A stretch of 64,000 bases of DNA from Pseudoalteromonas gelatinilytica (GTDB lineage: Bacteria; Pseudomonadota; Gammaproteobacteria; Enterobacterales; Alteromonadaceae): NCBI RefSeq assembly GCF_001641615.1, contig NZ_LRRU01000004.1, forward strand, positions 186,001-250,000. Direction: 5' to 3'. Positions within the stretch are counted from its first letter, which is position 1. Every line of letters begins with the position of its first letter. The notes below the pieces were generated by a model, which worked only from the letters and a program-made list of their open reading frames with translations, made no database searches and had not been told where the DNA came from. The position numbers were made by a program, and so were the translations under genes. Below are positions 47,342-56,288 of this stretch, one piece after another.

Positions 47342-48922
47342 ATGAAGTTAATTCACAAACTCTTAATTACTAATCTTATTATTACGTTATTGCTGGTACT
47401 GACCATGTTTGGTCTGAACGCAATTACCAATAAGCGTATGCTCAATAATGTGTTTGAAGATATAGATAACGAAGCATTTAACCGTATAGCCACTGAAATT
47501 AGCCAGCAGTATCAGCAAACGGGTTCGATTGGCATGTTTATCGATTCTAAAGCCCTGTGGTATGAGCTAATTAACCGCAATTTTCATTCAAGCCGTTTAT
47601 TATTTTCACCCAATACCCCAAAGCCAAGAGAGCCCGGGCCTTTTACACAAGATGGCCCTCCCGAAAAGCATATGCAAAATGAGGCTATGCCACCCCCCGA
47701 TGACTTTGGGAAGCCACCATCGTTCGATCAAGCACCTGAATTTGACCCATCAACTGAGTTTAACGAGCTTGCAAACTTTGCTGACATGCGTGAGCCACCG
47801 CCTCGCAATAAACCCATGTCTGATGACTTTATACCCTTTGAAAAACGCCTAAGTTTACTTGATGCAAAAGGCGAAATACTGATTGCTGGCAATACCGAAA
47901 CTGAGGTCGTGAACGAGCAAGAAATCACTCACAATGGTGACGTTGTTGCAGTGCTTCAGCTGCATGCTAACCGCAGTCATGTTAGCGCACTGACTCAGCA
48001 TTACCTTAATACCCAAATTAATATCAGTTTGTGGACAGCAGGGATTGGTTTATTAATTGCGTTATTGTTTAGTTACTTACTCGCACGTCATTTTACTAAC
48101 CCTATTTCGCAGCTGAAAAAAGGCGCAAAAGCCCTTGCAGAGCGAGAGTTTGAGACAAAAATAACCGTCAACAGTAGTGATGAATTTGCGACCTTAGCGG
48201 ATGATTTTAATCGTATTGCCACAGAGCTCAGACGCTTTGAATCGCAGCAAAGCCAATGGCTCATGGATATTTCTCATGAGTTGCGCACGCCTTTAACTAT
48301 TTTAGAGGGTGAACTAGAGGCTATTAACGATGGCATTATCGAACCAAATCAAAAAGCAATAATCTCACTGCAAGAAGAAGTGGCGCTGTTAAGCCGACTT
48401 GTCAACGACTTACATAAAGTCAGCTCACTCGACAGACACAGCTTTAACTATCACATGGAAGCCATTGATTTTAATGCCTTGGTAGCCCTACAAGCGCATA
48501 AGTATGCGTTTAAATTTCAATCCAAAAACATCACGCTTAATGCCACCTTACCAGAGCAAACGGTAATGGTTTTGGCTGACCAAAATCGTATTACGCAAGT
48601 ATTACAAAACATATTAGAAAATAATTTACGCTATACAGATGAACAGCAAAAAGTCTGGTTAGATTTAACGGTGTCTAACCATCATGTATTTTTGTCGATA
48701 GAAGATTCAGGCCCCGGTGTTCCTGATGAGGCCCTTGAAAAACTATTTGATCGTTTATATCGCACCGATAGTTCTCGTAACAGAAAAACCGGCGGTTTTG
48801 GCTTAGGCTTGGCAATTTGCCAAACAATTGTTGAAGCCCACCAAGGAAAAATAAATGCAACTAAAAGCCGTTTAGGCGGTCTGTGTATAACGTTAAAACT
48901 CCCGCTTGCAGAGGCGCACTAA
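47342..48922 (+). CDS. Sensor histidine kinase, BaeS-like, with proline-rich periplasmic domain
   Basis: 526 residues. The first membrane helix is at about 6-26 and the second at about 230-252. The periplasmic part between them includes a proline/acid-rich stretch (about 92-165, with MPPPDDFGKPPSFDQ). HAMP follows, then HisKA with phosphoacceptor His312 in MDISHELRTP, N-box QNILENNLRY and ATP-lid GGFGLGLAIC. It autophosphorylates and passes phosphate to the response regulator, whose gene begins 2 nt after its stop codon. The Pro-rich insertion is unusual for BaeS and may sense metals, peptides or the envelope. Confidence 0.92.
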   Translation: MKLIHKLLITNLIITLLLVLTMFGLNAITNKRMLNNVFEDIDNEAFNRIATEISQQYQQTGSIGMFIDSKALWYELINRNFHSSRLLFSPNTPKPREPGPFTQDGPPEKHMQNEAMPPPDDFGKPPSFDQAPEFDPSTEFNELANFADMREPPPRNKPMSDDFIPFEKRLSLLDAKGEILIAGNTETEVVNEQEITHNGDVVAVLQLHANRSHVSALTQHYLNTQINISLWTAGIGLLIALLFSYLLARHFTNPISQLKKGAKALAEREFETKITVNSSDEFATLADDFNRIATELRRFESQQSQWLMDISHELRTPLTILEGELEAINDGIIEPNQKAIISLQEEVALLSRLVNDLHKVSSLDRHSFNYHMEAIDFNALVALQAHKYAFKFQSKNITLNATLPEQTVMVLADQNRITQVLQNILENNLRYTDEQQKVWLDLTVSNHHVFLSIEDSGPGVPDEALEKLFDRLYRTDSSRNRKTGGFGLGLAICQTIVEAHQGKINATKSRLGGLCITLKLPLAEAH

Positions 48923-48923
48923 T

Positions 48924-49619
48924 ATGTCAGAAACCTTAGCTAAACAGCATATTCTCGTTATTGAAGATGAAGTTAAAATTGCCGAATTAATAGAAAAGTA
49001 TTTATATCTTGAAGGGTTTAAAACAAGCCTAATTCACGATGGCAACTGCGCACTGGATGCTGTTAATGAGCTAAACCCTGATTTGATTATTCTCGATATC
49101 ATGCTGCCAGGCACAAATGGCATCGAGTTGTGCAGCAAGATAAGACAATACAGTGATGTGCCTATTATTATGCTTACAGCACGGGTCGAAGAAATTGATC
49201 ACTTAATTGGTTTTGATGTGGGTGCCGATGACTATGTTACTAAACCATTCAAACCAAAAGAGTTAATGGCGCGTGTGAAAGCCATTTTAAAACGACGCCG
49301 AATGCCAACTAACAAACCGAGTACATTCACAGCAGGCAATATTATTGTTGATCCGAGCGAATACAAAGTACTGGTAAAAAATGAAGAACTGAAACTTACA
49401 ATTAATGAATTTAGTTTATTAAAAATATTAATTGCCTCACCTAATAAAGTTTTTTCACGCCAAGATTTACTGACCATGACCCAAGGGAAGTACTTTGAGA
49501 GTTACGAGCGCAGTATTGATTCACACATTAAAAACTTGCGTAAAAAGCTGATTCAAGCCGACCCTGATAGCCATTACATTGAGTCAATTTATGGCGTGGG
49601 ATATAAATTTAAAATTTAA
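48924..49619 (+). CDS. OmpR-family response regulator, BaeR-like
   Basis: From the ATG at 48924 the protein has 231 residues. The receiver domain has phosphoacceptor Asp58 in LIILDIMLPG and Lys in DDYVTKPF; EEIDHLIGFDVGADDY is especially like BaeR. The C-terminal winged helix ends SIYGVGYKF. It is the partner of the histidine kinase encoded just upstream. E. coli BaeR controls efflux and envelope-stress genes; targets here are unknown, but the secreted coiled-coil protein encoded next is a candidate. Confidence 0.92.
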   Translation: MSETLAKQHILVIEDEVKIAELIEKYLYLEGFKTSLIHDGNCALDAVNELNPDLIILDIMLPGTNGIELCSKIRQYSDVPIIMLTARVEEIDHLIGFDVGADDYVTKPFKPKELMARVKAILKRRRMPTNKPSTFTAGNIIVDPSEYKVLVKNEELKLTINEFSLLKILIASPNKVFSRQDLLTMTQGKYFESYERSIDSHIKNLRKKLIQADPDSHYIESIYGVGYKFKI

Positions 49620-49678
49620 ACAACCTTTTTCACACTTGCGACGACTAACTAAATAACATAACCCATTAGGACATCATT

Positions 49679-50227
49679 ATGAATTTAGTACGCATCAGCG
49701 CAAGTGCACTCTTAATCACAGCCACTACAGCGTGTATCGGCCTCTCAAATGCCAGTACAGCACACAACCAAGGTGATTATCGTGTTATCACTTTTAAAGA
49801 CTGTAAAAAGGTAAGCGAAAGTACCCTCAATAACGAACAGATTGCTGCATACCTAGAGCTTGAACGTGAGCAGGTAAAACTAGAAGCACTTGAGCAACCT
49901 ATTAGTGACATTGAGCTACAAGTTACTGAGTACTCTGAGCAAATAGAAGCAATCACTGAAGAAGCAGTGATTGAAGACGAAAACCACTTGCGAATTAATA
50001 AAAGCTTATTAAAAGAGCAAGATAAGTTGGCTAAAGAGCTCAATAAACTTATGGCTGCTCATGATGCCGATTTTAAAGCACTGGAACAGCAAGCAAAGTT
50101 AATTGAACATGCCGCTAAACAGTTTGATAAAACTATGAAGCCTTTAATGGAACAAGGTGAGTCAACCCATCTACAAATTTTAGCGCCGGGTGAAGAGGAA
50201 AAACCTGGGTGTTTTTACACTATCTAA
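49679..50227 (+). CDS. Secreted coiled-coil protein of unknown function
   Basis: 182 residues with a signal or lipoprotein-like leader (ALLITATTAC, Cys19). The body is a charged helical coiled coil (about 55-155, with EQISELEQ-type heptads) and two more Cys near the ends (DCKK, PGCFYT). I do not recognise the family. It lies 59 nt after the response regulator gene on the same strand, where CpxP- or Spy-like periplasmic partners are often found. AGGAC precedes the ATG. Its stop overlaps that of the convergent TPR gene. Confidence 0.6.
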   Translation: MNLVRISASALLITATTACIGLSNASTAHNQGDYRVITFKDCKKVSESTLNNEQIAAYLELEREQVKLEALEQPISDIELQVTEYSEQIEAITEEAVIEDENHLRINKSLLKEQDKLAKELNKLMAAHDADFKALEQQAKLIEHAAKQFDKTMKPLMEQGESTHLQILAPGEEEKPGCFYTI

Positions 50228-51129
50228 AGTACGTTGCCAAGATGTGCATAAAGTTTCGCATGTGATTGACGAATGTCTTCTTTATGCACTTGCTTATACC
50301 ATTTTAGAGCCTGCTCTGGCTTGCCTGCTTGCCAATTAATTTCAGCTAGCCGTAATGTATAAATGGCAATCACATGGCGATCTGAGTCTGAGTCCATGTA
50401 CTTAAGAGACTGAGTATAAACAGCGTCAGCTTGCTCATAATTTGCCAGAAGTTGGTGGGTACGCGCTAAATTACCTAAAGCGACAGAGATTTTGCGATTA
50501 TGGTTGGTTTTTAAAATCCAATCAGCGGCGATTTGTCGGCTTGCAAGTGCGCCATCTACATCACCTAATGAATGAAAAACACTGGCTTTATTCGAAGCCA
50601 GTTCAAAGTGAAAAATGGGATCTTTGCTTTTTCCAAAGCGACGCTCTGCCCTATCAAGTATATGCAGTGCCGTTTCTTTGTTGCCAAACACGTATTGCAA
50701 ATTAGCCAATTCAACCATGCGCATAGGGTTACCAAAAGAGTCAAAGATTGCTTGCAGTTTTTCAAATGCTTTAGTGGCATATTTACGACCTGTTTCAAAG
50801 TCGCCTAAATAATGCATTGATTTAGCGTAATAAAAGTAAACTTGCACTTGAAAGACAACAGGCAATTCTTCACTTGAAATGAAGGGCTCAGTGCTATCTT
50901 TCAAGGTCTGAAATTCCATTTTGTCGTAGAAATAATCAAACTGATAAGATTTAATCTCATACCAACGCGCAGAGCCAAGCTCACTGCTTGCAAGCTGCTG
51001 ATTAATGTAATCTAAGCAACTAATTTGTGGTTGTTGCTCACAAAACATCTCATGATCACTAAAGTTTTCAGAGGCGCTGACATTAAGGCAAGATAATCCT
51101 AGTAATAACAAGGCTAACTTTTTTTTCAT
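50224..51129 (-). CDS. Secreted TPR-repeat protein
   Basis: 301 residues with a signal peptide (MKKKLALLLLGLSCLNVSA) and several TPR-like helix pairs (about 90-290, for example GNKETALHILDRAERRFGKS and ANYEQADAVYTQSLKYM). TPRs bind other proteins; no partner is evident. It resembles the periplasmic TPR parts of GGDEF or CadC-like regulators, but has no such domain itself. It ends 4 nt inside the convergent coiled-coil gene. Confidence 0.72.
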   Translation of the reverse strand: MKKKLALLLLGLSCLNVSASENFSDHEMFCEQQPQISCLDYINQQLASSELGSARWYEIKSYQFDYFYDKMEFQTLKDSTEPFISSEELPVVFQVQVYFYYAKSMHYLGDFETGRKYATKAFEKLQAIFDSFGNPMRMVELANLQYVFGNKETALHILDRAERRFGKSKDPIFHFELASNKASVFHSLGDVDGALASRQIAADWILKTNHNRKISVALGNLARTHQLLANYEQADAVYTQSLKYMDSDSDRHVIAIYTLRLAEINWQAGKPEQALKWYKQVHKEDIRQSHAKLYAHLGNVL

Positions 51130-51196
51130 TCACTATTTTCTCAGTGATAACTCACTCAGAAAACTAACAAAATTTAATGCTTTGTAACAGTATTTT

Positions 51197-51934
51197 TTAA
51201 TTAAATTGATAAGTGTAACCCAGTACTAAGTTTTGATCTGAGCCATAATCACTGTCTTCTGTTGCAGCAAAAAGCTTGAAACTTTGTTGTTTATCAAATT
51301 GATAACTTGCACCAATGGCTGCGAAATAACCTGAATAATCGTTAGAACCTACCGAATACGCTGCTGCAGTCATTAATGTCCATTTTTCGGATAATGGCTT
51401 TAAAGCAAATGCACCTAAGTAACCACCGTCACTGCTGTTTGGAATGAGCACCCAACCCTCGGGGCCAGGTATTTCTGTTGTTAAACATGCTCCTTGCCCT
51501 GCTAAACAAGCAATTTCACCATCAACATGGCTATAACCCCCCATAGCGAAAATTTGCCAACCATAGGGCGCAATATCAAAGTAACTCAGTGGCATAAAGG
51601 TGCCAACACTGTAGGTTGTACGCTCAGCTCCTTGATCATAACTTTGCTTACCAAAGCTAAAATTAACAATGCCAATATCAAATAGCCACGAGCCACCAAC
51701 ACGCCATTCATCACCATTGGCACTCACACTGGCATTAAGCTTTTTTACTGCTCCCAAACTTAGCGAACCGGTGATCCTTAATTCATCAGAATAACTGGCG
51801 CCAAACTGAGTGACGACCTTGGTGGGATCTTCACTCAGTTTAGTTTGTTCACCCGAAGCGGTTTGTGCTGCTGATGCGCTAAACACTGAAATTACCGATA
51901 AAGCAGCCAGTGCTGCTTTTTTACCTAATACCAT
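51197..51934 (-). CDS. Outer-membrane beta-barrel-like protein of unknown function
   Basis: 245 residues with a signal peptide (MVLGKKAALAALSVISVFSASA) and a body of amphipathic strands typical of outer-membrane barrels (EWRVGGSWLFDIGIVNFSFG, SGYFAAIGASYQFD) ending in a Tyr/Phe-rich strand (LVLGYTYQFN). A cysteine pair (IACLAGQGACL) may form a loop disulfide. I do not recognise the family. Confidence 0.72.
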   Translation of the reverse strand: MVLGKKAALAALSVISVFSASAAQTASGEQTKLSEDPTKVVTQFGASYSDELRITGSLSLGAVKKLNASVSANGDEWRVGGSWLFDIGIVNFSFGKQSYDQGAERTTYSVGTFMPLSYFDIAPYGWQIFAMGGYSHVDGEIACLAGQGACLTTEIPGPEGWVLIPNSSDGGYLGAFALKPLSEKWTLMTAAAYSVGSNDYSGYFAAIGASYQFDKQQSFKLFAATEDSDYGSDQNLVLGYTYQFN

Positions 51935-52028
51935 ATTAACGTCCTTTTAGTTTGACTGAGTCACAATTCATAATAACTGTGTATTAGGTAAATAAAAGTG
52001 TTTATTTTATGTTCGCTTACAATTTTAG

Positions 52029-53672
52029 CTACAACGCAGCAATACACTCCACTTCAACCTTTGCGCCAAGTGCCAAGCCGCTAGCTGCAAAAGCACTTCT
52101 GGCGGGTAACTTAGTAAAAAATGGCGTGTAGGCTTGATTGGCTAAAGGCCAGTCTTTTATATCTGCCAACATAAGGGTGCATTTAACAACATCGTTAAAA
52201 TCTAAATTGTGATCTTGCAAAACAAAGCCAATGTTTTTCATTGCCTGCGTCATTTGGGTGCTGATGTCATTGCCTGCCAACGCCATGGTGGTTGGCAAGT
52301 TGCCTAATTGCCCCGATAAAAATAATAACCCAGCCGCTTCACGCGCCATCACAAACGGTAATTTTTCATTATCACCTAAGTGGATAAATTGGCCATTTTT
52401 AATTACATGAACAATGTTTTGGCTATTGGTGATTTCAATACTTGGATCACTGTTAAGTACCACAAGATTCGCCGTTTTACCTGCCTTTATTGAACCAGTT
52501 TGCTTTTCAATGCCTATCACTTTTGCACCATTAATGGTTGCAGCCTGTAGAGCTTCTAAAGGTGTTAAACCTGCCCGTTCAACTAATAACTTCATTTCAT
52601 CGTGCACCATAGGCGTTACAGTATTAAATCTATCACTGGTCACATCAGTACCTGCTGCAATAGTTACACCGGCTTGATGAGCCAATTGCGTAAACAACCC
52701 GCCCCACTCATTGAGCAATAACCCTTTTTCACCACGTGAGGCTTTGGTTTTATCAAAGACCGTTAAGGTTGAGTCTAGAATTGTGCCCTTATTTTTCATC
52801 TGTTTTATGAGTGTTTGATAAGCTTCTAGTTGCTTTGCATCGCTTTTTTGCTGCTCTGTTAAGGCGACATTTTTACGACGCATATCATAGAAATTTTCAA
52901 TTACTTGCGCGGCAAAATCGGCAGCATGTGAAATTGTTTCAACCCCACCATTAACCGCTTCAAGCGGTGTTGCTGGGCCAATAAAAGCATGCGACCACAC
53001 CTTGAGGTCATGTTTTTTAGCAGCTTGAGATAACTTTGCTACCACTGATCCTGGCACATTTGCATAAATTTTGATGCCGGTTGCCCCCAACCCTTTACTA
53101 CGCAGCATAATGGCATCAAAGTCACTGTGTTCATCAACGGCACGCATCCAGTCCACAGCTCCCGGGATTTCACCTTTTGCAGAGGCGACTGTGCGGGGGT
53201 CAGAAAAGAACGCTTTACCACCAATAATCACAGAATAATAGATATCCGGTGATTGAATAATATCGTTATCGGCTCGTCTTTTAAGTGAACTCAAAGCACG
53301 GGTATCGCCGCCCATATCGCGCACACTTGTTACACCCCCCTGTAAAAGCTGACGCAAGCGTGTGCGTGTGATTTCATCGTTATCTGAGTCATCAGGCGAA
53401 GTAGCATGGTGCACATGAGTATCGATTAAACCGGGTATGACATACTTTCCTGCTAAATCGATTTTAATGACATCATCGGCAAAGCGACGAGAACTTGCAG
53501 GAACAATTTGTTTGATTTTGTCATCTTCTATGATGATGGTTTGTGCTTTATTAACCGACAAGGCTTCGACGTCGATTAGGTTCACATTTTGTAATGCAAT
53601 GGTTTGTGCCATCACCGACGACGATAATGCCAATGCAATGCTGGCAAGTAATGTGTTGATGCCCGATTTCAT
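52029..53672 (-). CDS. Amidohydrolase-RidA fusion protein, secreted
   Basis: 547 residues from the ATG at 53672, with GAGG upstream. A signal peptide (to about residue 22) is followed by an amidohydrolase domain (about 25-425) with metal motif HVHH, AHAF, ISHAA and GTDVTSD. The C-terminal 120 residues are a RidA/YjgF domain (FLSGQLGN…, …LPARSAFAASGLALGAKVEVECIAAL). RidA deaminates reactive enamines/imines. Joined to an imidazolonepropionase-like hydrolase it suggests sequential hydrolysis and imine clearance outside the cytoplasm. It is divergent from a LysR gene. Confidence 0.88.
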   Translation of the reverse strand: MKSGINTLLASIALALSSSVMAQTIALQNVNLIDVEALSVNKAQTIIIEDDKIKQIVPASSRRFADDVIKIDLAGKYVIPGLIDTHVHHATSPDDSDNDEITRTRLRQLLQGGVTSVRDMGGDTRALSSLKRRADNDIIQSPDIYYSVIIGGKAFFSDPRTVASAKGEIPGAVDWMRAVDEHSDFDAIMLRSKGLGATGIKIYANVPGSVVAKLSQAAKKHDLKVWSHAFIGPATPLEAVNGGVETISHAADFAAQVIENFYDMRRKNVALTEQQKSDAKQLEAYQTLIKQMKNKGTILDSTLTVFDKTKASRGEKGLLLNEWGGLFTQLAHQAGVTIAAGTDVTSDRFNTVTPMVHDEMKLLVERAGLTPLEALQAATINGAKVIGIEKQTGSIKAGKTANLVVLNSDPSIEITNSQNIVHVIKNGQFIHLGDNEKLPFVMAREAAGLLFLSGQLGNLPTTMALAGNDISTQMTQAMKNIGFVLQDHNLDFNDVVKCTLMLADIKDWPLANQAYTPFFTKLPARSAFAASGLALGAKVEVECIAAL

Positions 53673-53779
53673 AATCACCTCTTATTCTTGTTTTAACCCC
53701 CAACTTACACCTGAATTGCTTGGTTTTACATCTCACAAAAGTTTATAGTGTATGAACTTATAGTTTAAAAATAATAACA

Positions 53780-54679
53780 ATGAACAAACTAGAAGCCGTC
53801 AGGGCAATATGCTTAGTTGCTGAATATCAAAGCTTTACGCAAGCTGCTAAGCAGATGCAGCTGTCTACCACCATGGTTAGCCGCTACGTTAAACAGTTAG
53901 AGCAAAACTTAGGCTGCTTGCTGCTAAAACGAAACACCCGCAAAGTTTGCTTAACCGATGCAGGCCAAAACTATGTTCTGCAAATGAAGCCATTGCTGAA
54001 TAAATTTAATGAAGTTGATGCTGAGCTTAGCGGGCTTAGTCAAACGCCTAGTGGTAAGCTAGCTATTTCAGCCAGTATTGAATTTGGTTGCCAATATTTA
54101 GCACCTTTGGTTAGTCAATATCAGCATGATTTCCCTGATGTGAAATTAGATATTGTATTGTCTAATACGCCTGTTGATTTATTTGATAGCCAAATTGATC
54201 TGGCATTTAGAGTTGCTCCTTCATTACCTGATGCCAGCCACATAGCGCAGACGGTTTGCCATTCATCATTATCTTTATGGGCCAGTCCTGCTTACTTAAA
54301 AAAACATGGTACGCCAACAGATATTGCGGCTTTATCTGAACATAGATTACTGTTTTTCAGTCATCATATTCGTCATGACCAATGGATATTTTTGCTAGAT
54401 GGTCAGCATGTTTGCCGCAAATTTAACTGGGCAATGACCTCTAATAATGGCCGATTTTTAAATGAAGCAGCGGCAGCGGGTGGTGGGATAATTCAAGCGC
54501 CTCGTTATTCAGTCGCCCCGTTTATTAAGTCAGGCGAATTAGTCGAGGTGTTAGCAGAGCACACCCTAAAACCATTAACGATTGCTGCGGTTTATCCGCA
54601 TAGGTATGCGCTGTCAAATCGGGTGAAATCATTTGTTGAGCTGGCTAAACACTACTTTAGCCAGCATCCGATCCCTTAA
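53780..54679 (+). CDS. LysR family transcriptional regulator
   Basis: 299 residues with an N-terminal LysR helix-turn-helix (QSFTQAAKQMQLSTTMVSRYVKQLE) and a substrate-binding domain. It is divergent from the amidohydrolase-RidA gene across 107 nt and probably regulates it. The gap contains TTATAGT twice (53742-53767 region), possibly part of the operator or -10 boxes. Its stop overlaps that of mgtE. Confidence 0.92.
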   Translation: MNKLEAVRAICLVAEYQSFTQAAKQMQLSTTMVSRYVKQLEQNLGCLLLKRNTRKVCLTDAGQNYVLQMKPLLNKFNEVDAELSGLSQTPSGKLAISASIEFGCQYLAPLVSQYQHDFPDVKLDIVLSNTPVDLFDSQIDLAFRVAPSLPDASHIAQTVCHSSLSLWASPAYLKKHGTPTDIAALSEHRLLFFSHHIRHDQWIFLLDGQHVCRKFNWAMTSNNGRFLNEAAAAGGGIIQAPRYSVAPFIKSGELVEVLAEHTLKPLTIAAVYPHRYALSNRVKSFVELAKHYFSQHPIP

Positions 54680-56028
54680 AGAAGGAGTAAACTACCTAAA
54701 CCTAGGAAGGTAACAAAACCGACGATGTCGGTGACTGTGGTCAGGATCACAGACCCTGAAAGGGCTGGATCGATTTTAAGCTTATCTAAAATCGATGGGA
54801 TCACCACCCCAGATAATGAAGCAGCCACTAAGTTAAGTAAGATAGCGATAGTGATGGTTAAACTTAACATGCCATCGTTGAACCAAAAATAAGTAAGCAC
54901 ACCAATCACAAAGGCCCAAACACAGCCGTTTAACGCCCCTACTCTAAGCTCTTTTTTCAGCAGCGCTTTGCGGTTAGAGTCGGTAACCTGACCGAGTGCC
55001 AAACCGCGTACAATAACCGTTAACGTCTGACTACCTGCAATACCGCCCATAGAAGCGACAACCGGCATTAATACCGCCAGCGCAACCACTTGCTCGATAG
55101 TTGCACCAAACAAACCGATAAACCAAGAGGCCAAAAACGCCGTTGCTAGATTAATACCAAGCCAAATACCGCGGTTTTTTGCCGATTTAGTGACGCTTGA
55201 GAACAGATCCTCGTCTTCACGTAGACCACCGGCTTTTGCAGCGGCTTCGTCGGTCACTTCTTGACGCAATTCATAAGCTGATGACACTGACAATCGGCCT
55301 AATAGTTTGTTGTCGGCATTCACAACAGGCATCGCCATTTGCTCACTGTGAATAACCACTTCAGCGGCTTCGTACAGGTCGTCATCAGCATGTAAAGCCG
55401 ATACATCAAGGTTCGCGTAATCCAGCAGGCTGTCGTTATCATTGGCTTTAAATAAAGCATTGATAGCCACTTCACCAATGAGAGTGCCCTTACGGCTGAC
55501 TAGATAAATCACCTCGGTATATTGCGGTAAGCCTTTTTGAAAAATTTTACGCGCGCCTGCCACTGTGAGTTTTTCTGACACTTTTAGCGCATCAAAATCG
55601 AGCCAGTGACCTAACTGCTCTGGATTATATTGCTGTGCAAGGTCGTACTGTTTTGTTTGAACTTCATCGAGTTGTCTGCGTGCATAATCAACAAAGCGCT
55701 CAGGAATAATTTCTTCAAGTTCAAGTAACTCTTCTACGCTCACTTCGTCAAGTAACTTAAAGCCTTCGGTTTCATCTAGACTTTGCAATAACCAACGACA
55801 GCTATCGCCACCTAGGTTAATGAAGATTTCATGTTGTGTATCTTCATCAAGTAATTGCCATATTTCTAAACGCTGCTCTTTAGGTAACGCTTCGAACAAT
55901 AACGATAAATGTTCAGTAGAAAGCTTTTCTTTAGCATCAGCAAGTAACTTATTTTTGCGTGTTGTGGTGTCACACTGAAGCAAGTCATCAATTAACTGGG
56001 GAAGTTGGTCAACTGGATACTCAATCAT
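54676..56028 (-). CDS. mgtE: Magnesium transporter MgtE
   Basis: 450 residues in MgtE order: an N-terminal superhelical domain (about 1-130), two CBS domains (about 135-260, …EVIYLVSRKGTLIGEV… and …MAMPVVNADNKLLGRLS), and five transmembrane helices (about 285-450) with the selectivity region in PVVASMGGIAGSQT. It is a magnesium channel gated by cytosolic magnesium. It is monocistronic. Confidence 0.94.
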   Translation of the reverse strand: MIEYPVDQLPQLIDDLLQCDTTTRKNKLLADAKEKLSTEHLSLLFEALPKEQRLEIWQLLDEDTQHEIFINLGGDSCRWLLQSLDETEGFKLLDEVSVEELLELEEIIPERFVDYARRQLDEVQTKQYDLAQQYNPEQLGHWLDFDALKVSEKLTVAGARKIFQKGLPQYTEVIYLVSRKGTLIGEVAINALFKANDNDSLLDYANLDVSALHADDDLYEAAEVVIHSEQMAMPVVNADNKLLGRLSVSSAYELRQEVTDEAAAKAGGLREDEDLFSSVTKSAKNRGIWLGINLATAFLASWFIGLFGATIEQVVALAVLMPVVASMGGIAGSQTLTVIVRGLALGQVTDSNRKALLKKELRVGALNGCVWAFVIGVLTYFWFNDGMLSLTITIAILLNLVAASLSGVVIPSILDKLKIDPALSGSVILTTVTDIVGFVTFLGLGSLLLL

Positions 56029-56205
56029 TTGAGACCTCGGTTAATTACATCAATAACAATAGTCTAACGCAGCTGGCAAAAAATAACTGCTCTGAAAAGG
56101 TATATTTTTTGAAACTAAGCAATTACTCCCCAGCTGTAAAACATCGTTTTTAAATCACGGTTCAAGTTAGAGAACCACAATTGCACAAAAAAGCACAACC
56201 AAACG

Positions 56206-56244
56206 CAATTAAGATCTATTATCATTCGCATTATAATGATAACA
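56206..56244 (+). promoter_or_regulatory. Shared upstream motif, Fur-box-like, before large lipoprotein gene
   Basis: Starts CAATTAAGATCTATTATC and ends AATGATAACA, 45 nt before the start codon. It aligns with 59168-59207 (23 of the first 29 positions identical, 14 of the first 15). TATCATT/AATGATA elements resemble Fur or related metalloregulator sites. Confidence 0.55.
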
Positions 56245-56288
56245 TCTCAACCCTTCATAATTTTTAAATAATAAATACGGGTATCAGC

